NCBI RefSeq assembly: GCF_016908555.1
Contig: NZ_JAFBEE010000013.1
Span: 1-64,000, forward strand
DNA: 64,000 nucleotides
Reading direction: 5' to 3'
Source: Alkaliphilus hydrothermalis
GTDB taxonomy: Bacteria; Bacillota; Clostridia; Peptostreptococcales; Natronincolaceae
This document shows positions 27,083-36,625 of the stretch, one piece after another. Position 1 is the first letter of the stretch; every line of letters starts with the position of its first letter. The translations under genes and the position numbers were made by a program. The notes beneath the pieces were generated by a model. It worked only from the letters and a program-made list of their open reading frames with translations. It was not told the origin of the DNA and did no database searches.

Positions 27083-28330
27083 ATGATGAAAATATGTGTT
27101 GTTGGACTTGGATACATTGGTTTGCCAACTGCAGCTATCCTAGCTTCTATTGGATTTAATGTGGTGGGAGTCGATATTAATCCCAAAATTATAGATTTGG
27201 TGAATAATAAAAAAATCCATATTGAAGAAACAGACCTAGAAGAAGTGGTGGCTACAGTGGTTTCTAAAGGAAATTTAGTGGCAAAAACTCAACCTGAGGA
27301 AGCTGATGCTTTTATCGTGGCAGTTCCTACACCAAAGACGGAGGATAATGCCTGTGAAGTAAAATATATCATCAGTGCAATGAAATCTCTGATTCCTTAC
27401 CTGAAAAAAGGAAATACTGTAATTGTAGAATCAACTATAGCTCCTGGTACAATGGAGGAAGTAGTGTTGCCCTTGATTGAAGAAGCTGGGTTTTTGGTGG
27501 GTAAGGACCTGTATTTAGCCCATTGCCCAGAACGGGTACTACCGGGCAAAATATTGTTTGAAATCGTTAATAATGATCGAATTGTAGGAGGGTATACAGC
27601 TCTATGTGGAAGTAAAGCAGCTGATATTTATAAAGCATTTACAAAAGGAAATATTCTAATATCAAGCTTGAAGGTGGCGGAAATGACAAAACTAGTTGAA
27701 AATACCTTTAGGGATATTAATATCGCTTTTGCCAATGAACTAGTAAAGGTTTGTGATGAGTTAAACATTAATGTCCATGAAGTAATTCAACTTGCCAATA
27801 GACATCCAAGGGTTAATATTCTTCAACCTGGGCCTGGGGTAGGAGGACATTGTTTAGCTATTGATCCATATTATATTGTTAGCAAAGCTCCCAACAGTGC
27901 AAAGCTAACGGCTACAGCAAGGGAAATAAATAGCAGTATGCCTATTTATGTTGTTTCAAAAGTTAAAGAACTGGTAAGGGACATAGAAAATCCAAGGATT
28001 GCAGCATTGGGAATGACCTATAAGGAGAATATCGATGATGTGAGGGAGAGTCCTTCATTGGAAATCATCAATCTCCTCATGAAAGAAAATTACGAAGTTA
28101 GATGCTATGACCCCCATGTAACGAAAAACCTTGGCCAAGTAAAGAATCTAGATCAAGCAATAGAGGGGGCAGATTTGATTTTACTTTTGGTGGCCCATAA
28201 TGAATTTGTGAACTTAAATCTAGAAGCTTATACAAAGAAAATGAGAAGGCCAATGGTCTTTGACACAAAGAATTGTTTGGAGAGAACCAATAATATGCAA
28301 GTAATCTACCTTGGGTGGAATGAGAGATAA
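27083..28330 (+). CDS. wecC: UDP-N-acetyl-D-mannosamine dehydrogenase type nucleotide-sugar dehydrogenase
   Basis: A UDP-glucose/GDP-mannose dehydrogenase-family enzyme of about 415 residues: NAD loop VVGLGYIGLPTAA at the N-terminus, central domain with the catalytic cysteine in GVGGHCLAIDPYYI (the WecC-type form of the motif), and C-terminal UDP-binding domain. It performs a two-step, four-electron oxidation of the C6 alcohol to a uronic acid. The donor is probably UDP-ManNAc, but UDP-GlcNAc-type substrates are possible. ATG at 27083 follows AGAGGAG by eight bases; GTG 27074 and ATG 27077 overlap the ribosome site. It is divergent from the glycosyltransferase. Confidence 0.85.
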   Translation: MMKICVVGLGYIGLPTAAILASIGFNVVGVDINPKIIDLVNNKKIHIEETDLEEVVATVVSKGNLVAKTQPEEADAFIVAVPTPKTEDNACEVKYIISAMKSLIPYLKKGNTVIVESTIAPGTMEEVVLPLIEEAGFLVGKDLYLAHCPERVLPGKILFEIVNNDRIVGGYTALCGSKAADIYKAFTKGNILISSLKVAEMTKLVENTFRDINIAFANELVKVCDELNINVHEVIQLANRHPRVNILQPGPGVGGHCLAIDPYYIVSKAPNSAKLTATAREINSSMPIYVVSKVKELVRDIENPRIAALGMTYKENIDDVRESPSLEIINLLMKENYEVRCYDPHVTKNLGQVKNLDQAIEGADLILLLVAHNEFVNLNLEAYTKKMRRPMVFDTKNCLERTNNMQVIYLGWNER

Positions 28331-28352
28331 TGCCTTAGGTTTTTAGGGATAG

Positions 28353-28401
28353 AAAAACCAGCTAACTTACGTATATTAAATACGTAGCCGCTGGTTTTTT
28401 T
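28353..28401. terminator. Bidirectional terminator
   Basis: AAAAACCAGC (28353-28362) pairs with GCTGGTTTTT (28390-28399), with an inner ACGTAT/ATACGT pairing, between wecC and the convergent cotS-like gene. Confidence 0.85.
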
Positions 28402-28427
28402 ATGTGGTGAAGAAATTTAAGAAGATG

Positions 28428-29465
28428 CTAGTGAAAGGTGTTTTTGATAAAGGAATCAATGAAGGGAATCAATCTTAACATCTCCTGGTCCGTTTCAATA
28501 CCTTTGACGACTCTACTGAGATAAACAGACTCGTTCCATTGGCGACGAGAACAATTTTCAATAGCATAAATAAGCATATAGGGGTAAAGGAGATAAATTT
28601 TGATAATTTCCCATTGTTGAGGAGTAAGGGGATTGTGTTGTTGATATAATTCTAGAAACTCCATCATTTCATTTTTATCGAAACTTCCCTTTTTGATCAA
28701 AGTCCAGTAGAGGAGTATACGGAAATCTTTAGCAGGTAGATCAATGCTTAAGGTATCAAAATCAATAATATACACTTTTCCAGAGGGATGAATAATTAAA
28801 TTGGAGGGGGAGAAATCACAGTGGCATAATCCTCCAACTTTCTCAATGTCTTTTGTCCATAGGTGGTACTCTGATTTTAATAGTTGTTGCTGTAATTTTG
28901 TTAGATTATTGATGAATTTGGGTAATTTTCTAACAAATAGCTTATCTAATGTAGAGGTTGTTTTAGTATCTGATTCTTGATATATTGAATTTAATAGATC
29001 ATATTTTTCTCTAAAAAACTCTGACCAATTACCTAGACTATTTACAAAGGCCCATTGGGGCTTGGGGATGACCCCTCTTGAAGCAAGATGAAATTTTGCA
29101 AGTGAAGTAGTAACCCTTCTAAAATCACTTATGCTGTCTAAGTTTGGTTTACTACCGATTACTTGGTCTGTTAGAAGATATGTATCATCACCTATTATAC
29201 AGTATGGAACTTGGTTATTGGTGGTATGAATGATGGGTACAGGAAAATGATTGGATTGTAGGTGCTTAATAGCGTCTACTAAGAATTGGATTTTTTCTAG
29301 AGGATACTGTATTTTTTTGAGATATTTAATTCCATCATTAGTATAAATTTTCCAAACACTGCGATTAACCTTATCTGCCACCAGTTGAACTTTATCTATT
29401 TCAAAAGAATATTGGGATAATATAGGATTTAATTCTTTAGTTTCAACAATTTGCAATTTAAACAA
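28428..29465 (-). CDS. cotS: CotS-family spore coat protein (kinase-like fold)
   Basis: A 345-residue protein of the CotS/CotI/YsxE group, an aminoglycoside-phosphotransferase-like fold. The catalytic loop LCHCDFSPSNLIIH and the metal-binding VYIIDFDTLSID are both present, so kinase activity is possible. Bacillus and Clostridium members localise to the inner spore coat. GAGTTG-type sequence precedes the start. Its place beside the polysaccharide genes supports a spore-surface island. The symbol is by family, not by orthology. Confidence 0.82.
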   Translation of the reverse strand: MFKLQIVETKELNPILSQYSFEIDKVQLVADKVNRSVWKIYTNDGIKYLKKIQYPLEKIQFLVDAIKHLQSNHFPVPIIHTTNNQVPYCIIGDDTYLLTDQVIGSKPNLDSISDFRRVTTSLAKFHLASRGVIPKPQWAFVNSLGNWSEFFREKYDLLNSIYQESDTKTTSTLDKLFVRKLPKFINNLTKLQQQLLKSEYHLWTKDIEKVGGLCHCDFSPSNLIIHPSGKVYIIDFDTLSIDLPAKDFRILLYWTLIKKGSFDKNEMMEFLELYQQHNPLTPQQWEIIKIYLLYPYMLIYAIENCSRRQWNESVYLSRVVKGIETDQEMLRLIPFIDSFIKNTFH

Positions 29466-29558
29466 CTCCTTTGCAAGATAATAAGACTTATGATATTATA
29501 TTCATTACTGCCAAAGGATTGACTATTTCTTTATAATTTATTTTATGGAGGTAAACAT

Positions 29559-30311
29559 ATGAAAATTGTATCATGGAATGTTAATGGCCTTAGGGCTTGT
29601 ATGGGTAAGGGATTTCTAGATTATTTTAATGAAATAGACGCTGACTTATTTTGTCTGCAAGAAACAAAGCTTCAGGAGGGACAGATTGATCTGCAGTTGG
29701 AGGGCTATCATCAGTATTGGAATTATGCCATCAAAAAAGGGTACTCCGGTACAGCTATTTTTTCAAAGAAGGAGCCATTGTCAGTAAAATATGGAGTAGG
29801 TAAGGAAGAAACCCAAGAAGAGGGTAGAGTAATTACATTAGAATTTGAAGACTTTTATCTAGTGAATGTCTATACCCCAAATGCCCAAAGAGGCTTGGCT
29901 AGACTGGACTATAGAATGTCCTGGGAAGATGATTTTAGAAATTATTTAATAGAGTTGGACTCTATTAAACCCGTAATTTTATGTGGGGACTTGAATGTTG
30001 CCCATCAAGAAATTGATTTAAAAAATCCAAAGACAAATACTAAGAGTGCAGGTTTTACAGTGGAAGAAAGAAATAAAATGACTGATTTGCTGAAGGTAGG
30101 TTTCATAGATTCCTTTAGACATTTTTATCCTGAGAAAGAGGGGGCATATACTTGGTGGTCCTATATGAGACAAGCTAGGGATAAGAATGTAGGATGGAGG
30201 ATTGATTATTTTATCGTTTCAGAAAGATTAAAAGACCATCTTAAGGACTCCCATATTCACGCCCATGTTTTGGGGAGTGACCATTGTCCAGTGGTGTTGG
30301 AGTTGGAGTAA
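29559..30311 (+). CDS. xth: Exodeoxyribonuclease III
   Basis: A 250-residue AP endonuclease/3'-5' exonuclease of the Xth/ExoA family, acting in base excision repair. All active-site boxes are visible: SWNVNGLRA, CLQETKL (metal Glu), VVNVYTPNA-like VNVYTPNAQR, GDLNVAHQEIDL and GSDHCPV (catalytic His). The length is typical of the Gram-positive ExoA form. TATGGAGGT is the ribosome site. Confidence 0.93.
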   Translation: MKIVSWNVNGLRACMGKGFLDYFNEIDADLFCLQETKLQEGQIDLQLEGYHQYWNYAIKKGYSGTAIFSKKEPLSVKYGVGKEETQEEGRVITLEFEDFYLVNVYTPNAQRGLARLDYRMSWEDDFRNYLIELDSIKPVILCGDLNVAHQEIDLKNPKTNTKSAGFTVEERNKMTDLLKVGFIDSFRHFYPEKEGAYTWWSYMRQARDKNVGWRIDYFIVSERLKDHLKDSHIHAHVLGSDHCPVVLELE

Positions 30312-30365
30312 GTGGAGGATAAAAAAACGACCTTTTTATAGGTTCGTCATTAATAATACTTATAA

Positions 30366-30400
30366 TTAAAAAGACTACAGTAAGTTTGTAGTCTTTTTAA
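30366..30400. terminator. Bidirectional terminator
   Basis: TTAAAAAGACTACA (30366-30379) pairs with TGTAGTCTTTTTAA (30387-30400) between convergent genes. Confidence 0.88.
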
Positions 30401-30439
30401 GTAAACAAATTCCAATAAATAAGCATATGTAATCTAGCT

Positions 30440-32395
30440 TTAGAATTGAATGTAACCTTGTGCCATAAAACGCTCTAATTCTTCTGCCGGAAGGGGTTTG
30501 CTGATTAAATACCCCTGGGCATGATCACATTTTTTTTCAACTAGGTGATGTAGTTGGTCTAGGGTCTCTACTCCTTCAGCAATGACATTTAGGTTTAGCT
30601 TGTGGGCTAGAGAAATGATTGTTTCCAATATGTCATTTTCCACTGGGTTGTTTTCAATATTCGTGATGAAGCTCCTATCAATTTTTAGAGTGTTAATTGG
30701 AAGCTTTCTTAAATAGTTTAGTGAAGAAAACCCTGTGCCAAAGTCATCCAATGAAATCTTAACCCCAACGTTTTTCAAGGCTTGTAGGGTTCCTAAAGTG
30801 GTATCAATAGATTCCATTAAAACACTTTCAGTTATTTCAAGTTCAAGATATTCTGGATCTAAAGCTGTTTTGTTTAGGAGTTCATTTATTATGGACAAAA
30901 AATCTTTATGTTGCAATTGTACCGCAGAAATATTAACTGCCATATACACGGGAGGAAAGCCTTTGCTTTGCCAATCCTTATTTTGTCTGCAGGCTCTTTC
31001 AATAATCCACTTACCCATATCTACGATTAAGCCTGTCGTCTCAGCAATAGAGATAAATTGCATAGGTGGTATTATTCCAAACTCAGGAGACATCCATCTA
31101 ATTAAGGCCTCTACCCCAACGATTTTACCTGTTTTTGAGTCGATTTGAGGCTGATAGTAAAGGCAAAACTCATCGTTTTGTAAAGCATGTCTTATCTTTA
31201 CTACCATTTCTTTGGTATTTAAAATATTGTTGTACATGTACAACTGGAAAAATTGGAATTGATTTTTTCCCAACTCCTTTGCTTTGCTCATGGCAATGTT
31301 GGCCCGCTGTAGTAGTATATTAGAATCGTCACCGTCTTCTGGGTAGTGGGAGATCCCAATACTAGAACCGATATAAATCTCCTGGTTGTTAATACTCCAA
31401 GGATTGTGGAATAATTTGATGAGATTTTCCGCTAATTCTGTAATCTCTTCTATGGAATGTACCTCAGAAATCAACAGAGCGAATTCATCCCCTCCAAATC
31501 TAGACACAAAATATTTCGATTCATCATTAAAAATTATCCTCAGCTTGCTGGCAACAGATTGAAGTAATTGATCCCCATATTCGTAATCTAAGGTATTGTT
31601 GACTACTTTGAAATCATCAATATTGATAAAAAATATAAACATCTTTTTATCGGAGACACTATTAAATTCTTTGATTTTACTTGATATTTCTTTAAATAAA
31701 TAGGTTTGATTCGGTAACTTAGTCAGTGAGTCATAGTATGCTATGTACTTCGTCTGTTCTTCAGCTTTATTGATTTTAAAGATAACCCTAACATATGCCC
31801 AAACTAGAAATAAAGTACAAAGGAGTAGTATGACTGCCACATAAGTGATTTTTGATCGATAATAATAATGAGTAATTTGAATTAAATTCTTTACAGTGTC
31901 ATTATTAATCGAGGTAATCTCATCTATGGTTTCGATTATATTGTCCCCAGTCATTTTTAAGTTAGTTATTTGATCAGTATCTAAAACTTCTCTATTCTTT
32001 AGCCGATCATTTACTGATTGCAATTGTCTGATATAGGATTCATAGTTAAATCTTAGATTACGTAGTTTAATTAGTTTGTCGGAGTTTCCATCAACCATTT
32101 CATAGGAGTGCAATAGAGTCTTTATTTGACGGTCCTTTGCATCAACAATTAAAACAGGAGTGATGGAGTAGTCTTCCTTAGCTATGGCTGTATTTACAGT
32201 CATGCGAATCTCTAAAAAAGCTTTTCTGATTTCATATAAATCATCGTTTTGGGAGTTAATGATTCTAAATTTAGATATATTACTATTTAATATGCCTAGA
32301 TTCCATAATCCATAGAGGCTTGTTGAGATAATGGCAATTATAATAATTCCTATCGGTAGCATAAAACTTTTTTGTCTCTTTAAATGTTGGAGCAT
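30440..32395 (-). CDS. Membrane GGDEF-EAL protein (c-di-GMP turnover)
   Basis: A 651-residue protein: membrane helix at about 12-35, an extracytoplasmic helical domain (about 40-180), a second helix (183-203), GGDEF domain (about 215-385; RFGGDEF at 299-305) and EAL domain (about 395-640; EALIRW at 429-434, QGYLISKPL near the end). Both catalytic signatures are intact, so it may make and break c-di-GMP; the inhibitory RxxD site five residues before GGDEF is absent. The outside domain resembles the four-helix type of chemoreceptors and probably senses a ligand. GGAGGG precedes the start. Confidence 0.9.
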   Translation of the reverse strand: MLQHLKRQKSFMLPIGIIIIAIISTSLYGLWNLGILNSNISKFRIINSQNDDLYEIRKAFLEIRMTVNTAIAKEDYSITPVLIVDAKDRQIKTLLHSYEMVDGNSDKLIKLRNLRFNYESYIRQLQSVNDRLKNREVLDTDQITNLKMTGDNIIETIDEITSINNDTVKNLIQITHYYYRSKITYVAVILLLCTLFLVWAYVRVIFKINKAEEQTKYIAYYDSLTKLPNQTYLFKEISSKIKEFNSVSDKKMFIFFINIDDFKVVNNTLDYEYGDQLLQSVASKLRIIFNDESKYFVSRFGGDEFALLISEVHSIEEITELAENLIKLFHNPWSINNQEIYIGSSIGISHYPEDGDDSNILLQRANIAMSKAKELGKNQFQFFQLYMYNNILNTKEMVVKIRHALQNDEFCLYYQPQIDSKTGKIVGVEALIRWMSPEFGIIPPMQFISIAETTGLIVDMGKWIIERACRQNKDWQSKGFPPVYMAVNISAVQLQHKDFLSIINELLNKTALDPEYLELEITESVLMESIDTTLGTLQALKNVGVKISLDDFGTGFSSLNYLRKLPINTLKIDRSFITNIENNPVENDILETIISLAHKLNLNVIAEGVETLDQLHHLVEKKCDHAQGYLISKPLPAEELERFMAQGYIQF

Positions 32396-32690
32396 TAAAA
32401 AATTCCCTCCTAGTCAGTCAAGTCTTGCATGTATGGTCTTTTTAAACACAATACAAAATCTATTTTTGTTGTTATTTATTGTTCTATTGTTTCGACAATT
32501 ATTCACAAATTACCTGCTTGCTATCTAAAAAAATAAAAAAAATTTCTAAAATCCAGCGTTTCAGTGATATCCGGAATACAGTTATAATGGTGTGAGTTTA
32601 AATTTTATTTTTCTTGAAAAAGTTAGTTCCTTGTATGTACTATAAAAAAAGTTATAGGGAACTATAAGTTATATAAATAGAGTTAGAAGG
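32396..32690. other. Intergenic region between divergent genes
   Basis: No gene or structured RNA is recognised. TATAAT at about 32584 could be a plus-strand -10 for the small gene at 32708, but the -35 is poor. Confidence 0.3.
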
Positions 32691-32707
32691 AAGGGAGAAG
32701 ATGTCTG

Positions 32708-32932
32708 ATGGAAGAAAAGCCCTTGATATCTGATAATGCCATTAGGGTTAATGGTATTGTTAATGTACCAGAAGGAGAGCATTGGGAAAAATTTTGGGAT
32801 GACTTTATCATTTGGTTGGAAAATAGAGGTGGTGGTTTTTTTGGAGTTACTGAACCCATCAACAAGGATGAGGAAGGTGAATCGGTTATTGAGAAGATTC
32901 TAGAGGATAGTGGCATCAGATTTGATGAATAG
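32708..32932 (+). CDS. Small acidic protein of unknown function
   Basis: A 74-residue protein, acidic at the C-terminus, with a conserved-looking centre (GEHWEKFWDDFIIWLENRGG) and no membrane segment or signal peptide. I do not recognise the family. AAGGGAG ten bases upstream supports translation. It lies alone between the GGDEF-EAL gene and map. Confidence 0.6.
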   Translation: MEEKPLISDNAIRVNGIVNVPEGEHWEKFWDDFIIWLENRGGGFFGVTEPINKDEEGESVIEKILEDSGIRFDE

Positions 32933-33208
32933 AAGATGATGTACAAAGGATCAGCACTCTACTTGTTTTATTATGGGAGGGTTGCTGATTTTTATGTTAA
33001 CTTATGTTTTAAGTGTTAATCAAGATAGTTAACAAAGATGATATGCTTCAATCGATTAGCCTTTTGCACTATTTATATGGGGAGAACCATGATATAATAG
33101 TATATACATATTGGAAAAAGAAGGTTTCTCTTGGCTTTGTATTCATTTTTCAAAATGACTAAGGGCCATTAATATGATTAAGCGGAATTAGGATGGTGAT
33201 GTAATCAA

Positions 33209-34075
33209 ATGGTATTAATATCTAGAAATGATCCCTGCTGGTGTGGTAGCGGGAAGAAATACAAGAAATGCCATATGGAAAAGGAAGAGATTCTTTTAGA
33301 CTATAAAAATAAAGGTTATCGTATTCCAAAGCAAGAACTTATTAAAACACAAGAGGATATAGAAGGGCTTCGTAAAAGCGCAGCCATTACAAAAGCGATA
33401 TTAGATATGATGGAGGAGAAGGTAAAGGAGGGCGTCACCACAAATGAAATAAATCAGTGGGCCCATGAGTATACAATGATTCATGGTGGGACTCCAGCTC
33501 CTTTGGGCTACAATGGATATCCAAAGAGTGTTTGTACCTCCATTAATGAAGTGATCTGCCATGGAATCCCTGAGGATAGAAGGCTAGTGGAGGGAGATAT
33601 CGTTAATATTGATGTCACAACCATATTAGATGGTTATTTTGCCGATGCCAGTAGAATGTATACCATTGGCAACATTAGTGAAGAAGCTAGAAAAATAGTA
33701 CAATGCGCTAAAGAATGTCTACAGGTGGGGATAGATGCTGTAAAGCCTTATATGCCTTTTAATGTGATTGGTGCAGCCATTGAAGCCCATGCTACAAAAT
33801 ATGGTTACTCAGTGGTGAAGGACTTCGGCGGTCATGGAATAGGCTTGAAATTCCACGAAGACCCCTTTATATATCATTATGACCAAGGTGGAAAGGGCAT
33901 GATTATGCTGCCAGGAATGGTCTTTACAATAGAACCAATGATTAATCAAGGAAGTTATCAATGTAACATATTAGAAGATAATTGGACGGCCGTCACTGTA
34001 GATGGTGGATTGTCAGCCCAATGGGAGCATACGCTTTTGGTGACGGAGACCGGAGTAGAGATTTTGACAAAGTAG
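33209..34075 (+). CDS. map: Methionine aminopeptidase with N-terminal SEC-C motif
   Basis: A 288-residue type I methionine aminopeptidase with a 40-residue extension. The extension starts with a SEC-C zinc motif (RNDPCWCGSGKKYKKCH, residues 6-22) of the kind at the end of SecA. The enzyme core has the five metal ligands in NIDVTTILDGYFADASR (two Asp), GHGIGLKFHEDP (His), TIEPMI (Glu) and WEHTLLVTE (Glu). It removes the initiator methionine from nascent chains; the zinc motif probably places it at the ribosome. The ribosome site is modest (AGGATGGTGAT). Confidence 0.92.
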   Translation: MVLISRNDPCWCGSGKKYKKCHMEKEEILLDYKNKGYRIPKQELIKTQEDIEGLRKSAAITKAILDMMEEKVKEGVTTNEINQWAHEYTMIHGGTPAPLGYNGYPKSVCTSINEVICHGIPEDRRLVEGDIVNIDVTTILDGYFADASRMYTIGNISEEARKIVQCAKECLQVGIDAVKPYMPFNVIGAAIEAHATKYGYSVVKDFGGHGIGLKFHEDPFIYHYDQGGKGMIMLPGMVFTIEPMINQGSYQCNILEDNWTAVTVDGGLSAQWEHTLLVTETGVEILTK

Positions 34076-34148
34076 ATTTTTTAAGAGTAATATTAGATAA
34101 TAGGGAAGCAATAGGCCACTATATCGTGACTATAAGGGATTGATGAAA

Positions 34149-36491
34149 ATGAGTAAATTAAATGAAATTAAGATATCCGTTAGAAACCTCGTAGAATTTG
34201 TACTTCGATCTGGAGATATTGATACCAGCTTTAGGAGTTCCACAAGAGCGGTGGAGGGAACGAGAGCCCATCAGAAGGTTCAAAAAGCCCAAGGGGATGA
34301 TTATGAAGCTGAGGTATCCTTGAAGCATCAATTTCAGTACAAGGATTTTAGATTTGTGATTGAAGGGAGAGTTGATGGGATCATCGACTCACCCCTTGCG
34401 GGGGCTTGTATAGATGAAATTAAATCCACCACAAAACCATTGGAAGAGATTCATGAGGACTACAACCATCTTCATTGGGCTCAGGCAAAGTGTTATGGGT
34501 ATATTTATTGCTGGCAGAACAATTTGGAGTGTATAGATATTCAATTAACCTATTTTCATCTAAAGACGGAGGAATCAAAAATTATCAGAAAGTCCTTCAA
34601 CTTTGGAGAACTAGAATCGTACTTTTTTGATATTATTGATAAATATATTATTTGGGCTAGTTTTACAGCTAAATGGCGTTTGATAAGGGATGCCTCCATA
34701 GAAAAATTAGAATTTCCCTTTCAGAAGTATCGTAGAGGGCAACGCAAACTGGCGATAGAGGTATATCGTAGCATCAAAGACCAAAAAAGATTGTTCGTTA
34801 AGGCACCAACGGGGATAGGAAAAACCATATCCACCCTATTTCCCACCATCAAAGCATTAGGTGAAGGTCATACCTCAAAAATTTTTTATCTTACCGCCAA
34901 GACGATTACTAGACAAGTAGCCGAGGAAGCTTTTGTAAAGATGAGAAAAAATGGATTAAGATGTAAAACAGTTACTTTAACGGCTAAGGATAAAATTTGC
35001 TTTAAAGAGCAATCCATCTGTGAACCAGAATACTGCCAATATGCACAGGGGCATTTTAATAGAGTAAACGAAGGAATACTAGACATACTTGAACAAGAAG
35101 ATCATCTATCTCGAGAAGCTATTGAGGCCTATGCAGAAAAGCACACCCTCTGTCCCTTTGAGTTTTCCTTGGATTTAGCTTTATGGGCAGATACTTTGAT
35201 TTGCGACTACAACTATATTTTTGACCCAAGGGTCTATCTTAAAAGATTTTTTGACACCAATAATAATGATTATAGTTTTCTAATAGATGAAGCCCACAAT
35301 CTTGTGGACCGGGCTAGAGAAATGTTTTCGGCTACTCTATATAAATCCCATTTTTTAGACCTGAAAAAGATTTTCAAAGACCAAGAGCCTGAAATTGCAA
35401 AAGCATTAAATAAATTAAATGCCTACATGTTGAAGATGAAAAAACTGTGCGGAGATGGAGATGTCTATACTCAAAAGGAGTTAACCGAGGACATATTATA
35501 TCTTTTAAACCGTCTCATGACAGAGAGTGAAGAATTTTTAGCTACTAATAAAAATAGCGAAGGCCACAAGCCGCTGTTGGAGCTATTTTTTGAATGTTTA
35601 GCCTTTACTAGGATTGCAGAGTTTTATGATGAGCGTTATGTAATCTATGTAGAACAGGAAAATAAGGATGTCAAGCTGAAAATTTTTTGTTTGGATCCAT
35701 CTTATTTATTGAGGGAAGCAATTAAAAGAGGAAAGTCTGCAGTCTTTTTCTCTGCTACTTTATCCCCTATAGAATATTTCAAAGAAATTTTAGGTGGAGA
35801 GCAGGATGATCAAACAATGTTGCTTCCTTCTCCTTTTCCTACTGAAAATTTATGTCTAATGATCGCCAGTAATGTATCAACTAAGTATAAAGATCGAGGG
35901 GCTAGTTACGGGACTATTGTCAAATATATAGAAACTGTTGCCTCAAATAAAAGGGGTAACTACTTGGTATTCTTCCCTTCATACAAGTATATGAATGATG
36001 TATATGAGGACTTTGTGGTGCAGTATCCTCAATTTAAAACATTAATTCAAAACAACATCATGTCGGAGGAAGAAAGGGAAGATTTTTTAGAAGAATTTAA
36101 AGAATCACCCCATGAAACATTAATAGGTTTTGCTGTAATGGGGGGGATTTTTTCAGAGGGAATAGATTTGAAAGGAAGTCGGTTGTCTGGAGCCATCATC
36201 GTAGGGGTAGGATTGCCACAAATATGCTTAGAAAGAAATATCGTTCGTGATTATTTTAATAGAATTAATCAACAAGGGTTCAACTATTCCTATATATACC
36301 CAGGAATGAACAAGGTTCTGCAAGCAGCAGGTAGAGTGATTCGGACGGAGGAAGATAAAGGAGTAGTCCTGTTGATTGATGAACGTTTTAATACCATAAG
36401 CTACAAGAAAATATTTCCCCATGAATGGAGAAACGCTCTTCTAACAAAATCAAAGATAGACATTAACAAAAAGCTTAAAGCCTTTTTCTGA
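34149..36491 (+). CDS. DinG/XPD-like helicase with nuclease-like N-terminal domain
   Basis: A superfamily 2 helicase of about 780 residues. Walker A is APTGIGKT, the DEAH box FLIDEAHNL, and a late motif GRVIRTEEDKG matches motif VI. Cysteines in CFKEQSICEPEYC and TLCPFEFS are arranged like the XPD/DinG 4Fe-4S ligands. The first 190 residues show EGRVDGII...IDEIKST, which looks like a Cas4/RecB-type PD-(D/E)xK nuclease. It probably unwinds and perhaps cuts damaged or branched DNA. Of the clustered start codons (TTG 34140, ATG 34143, ATG 34149), the last has the best spacing from AAGGG. Confidence 0.85.
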   Translation: MSKLNEIKISVRNLVEFVLRSGDIDTSFRSSTRAVEGTRAHQKVQKAQGDDYEAEVSLKHQFQYKDFRFVIEGRVDGIIDSPLAGACIDEIKSTTKPLEEIHEDYNHLHWAQAKCYGYIYCWQNNLECIDIQLTYFHLKTEESKIIRKSFNFGELESYFFDIIDKYIIWASFTAKWRLIRDASIEKLEFPFQKYRRGQRKLAIEVYRSIKDQKRLFVKAPTGIGKTISTLFPTIKALGEGHTSKIFYLTAKTITRQVAEEAFVKMRKNGLRCKTVTLTAKDKICFKEQSICEPEYCQYAQGHFNRVNEGILDILEQEDHLSREAIEAYAEKHTLCPFEFSLDLALWADTLICDYNYIFDPRVYLKRFFDTNNNDYSFLIDEAHNLVDRAREMFSATLYKSHFLDLKKIFKDQEPEIAKALNKLNAYMLKMKKLCGDGDVYTQKELTEDILYLLNRLMTESEEFLATNKNSEGHKPLLELFFECLAFTRIAEFYDERYVIYVEQENKDVKLKIFCLDPSYLLREAIKRGKSAVFFSATLSPIEYFKEILGGEQDDQTMLLPSPFPTENLCLMIASNVSTKYKDRGASYGTIVKYIETVASNKRGNYLVFFPSYKYMNDVYEDFVVQYPQFKTLIQNNIMSEEEREDFLEEFKESPHETLIGFAVMGGIFSEGIDLKGSRLSGAIIVGVGLPQICLERNIVRDYFNRINQQGFNYSYIYPGMNKVLQAAGRVIRTEEDKGVVLLIDERFNTISYKKIFPHEWRNALLTKSKIDINKKLKAFF

Positions 36492-36577
36492 ATTCCCTTA
36501 CTTTAAAATGAGTATGAGCACATTGAATCACCTCGACTTTGTAGAATGCAAAGCAATCAATTGCCCGTTTCCACAAA

Positions 36578-36604
36578 AAAAGGTAGGGATTATCCCTACC
36601 TTTT
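36578..36604. terminator. Bidirectional terminator
   Basis: AAAAGGTAGGGA (36578-36589) pairs with TCCCTACCTTTT (36593-36604), a tight hairpin between convergent genes. Confidence 0.9.
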
Positions 36605-36625
36605 ACAATGAAATCTTGTTGTAAA

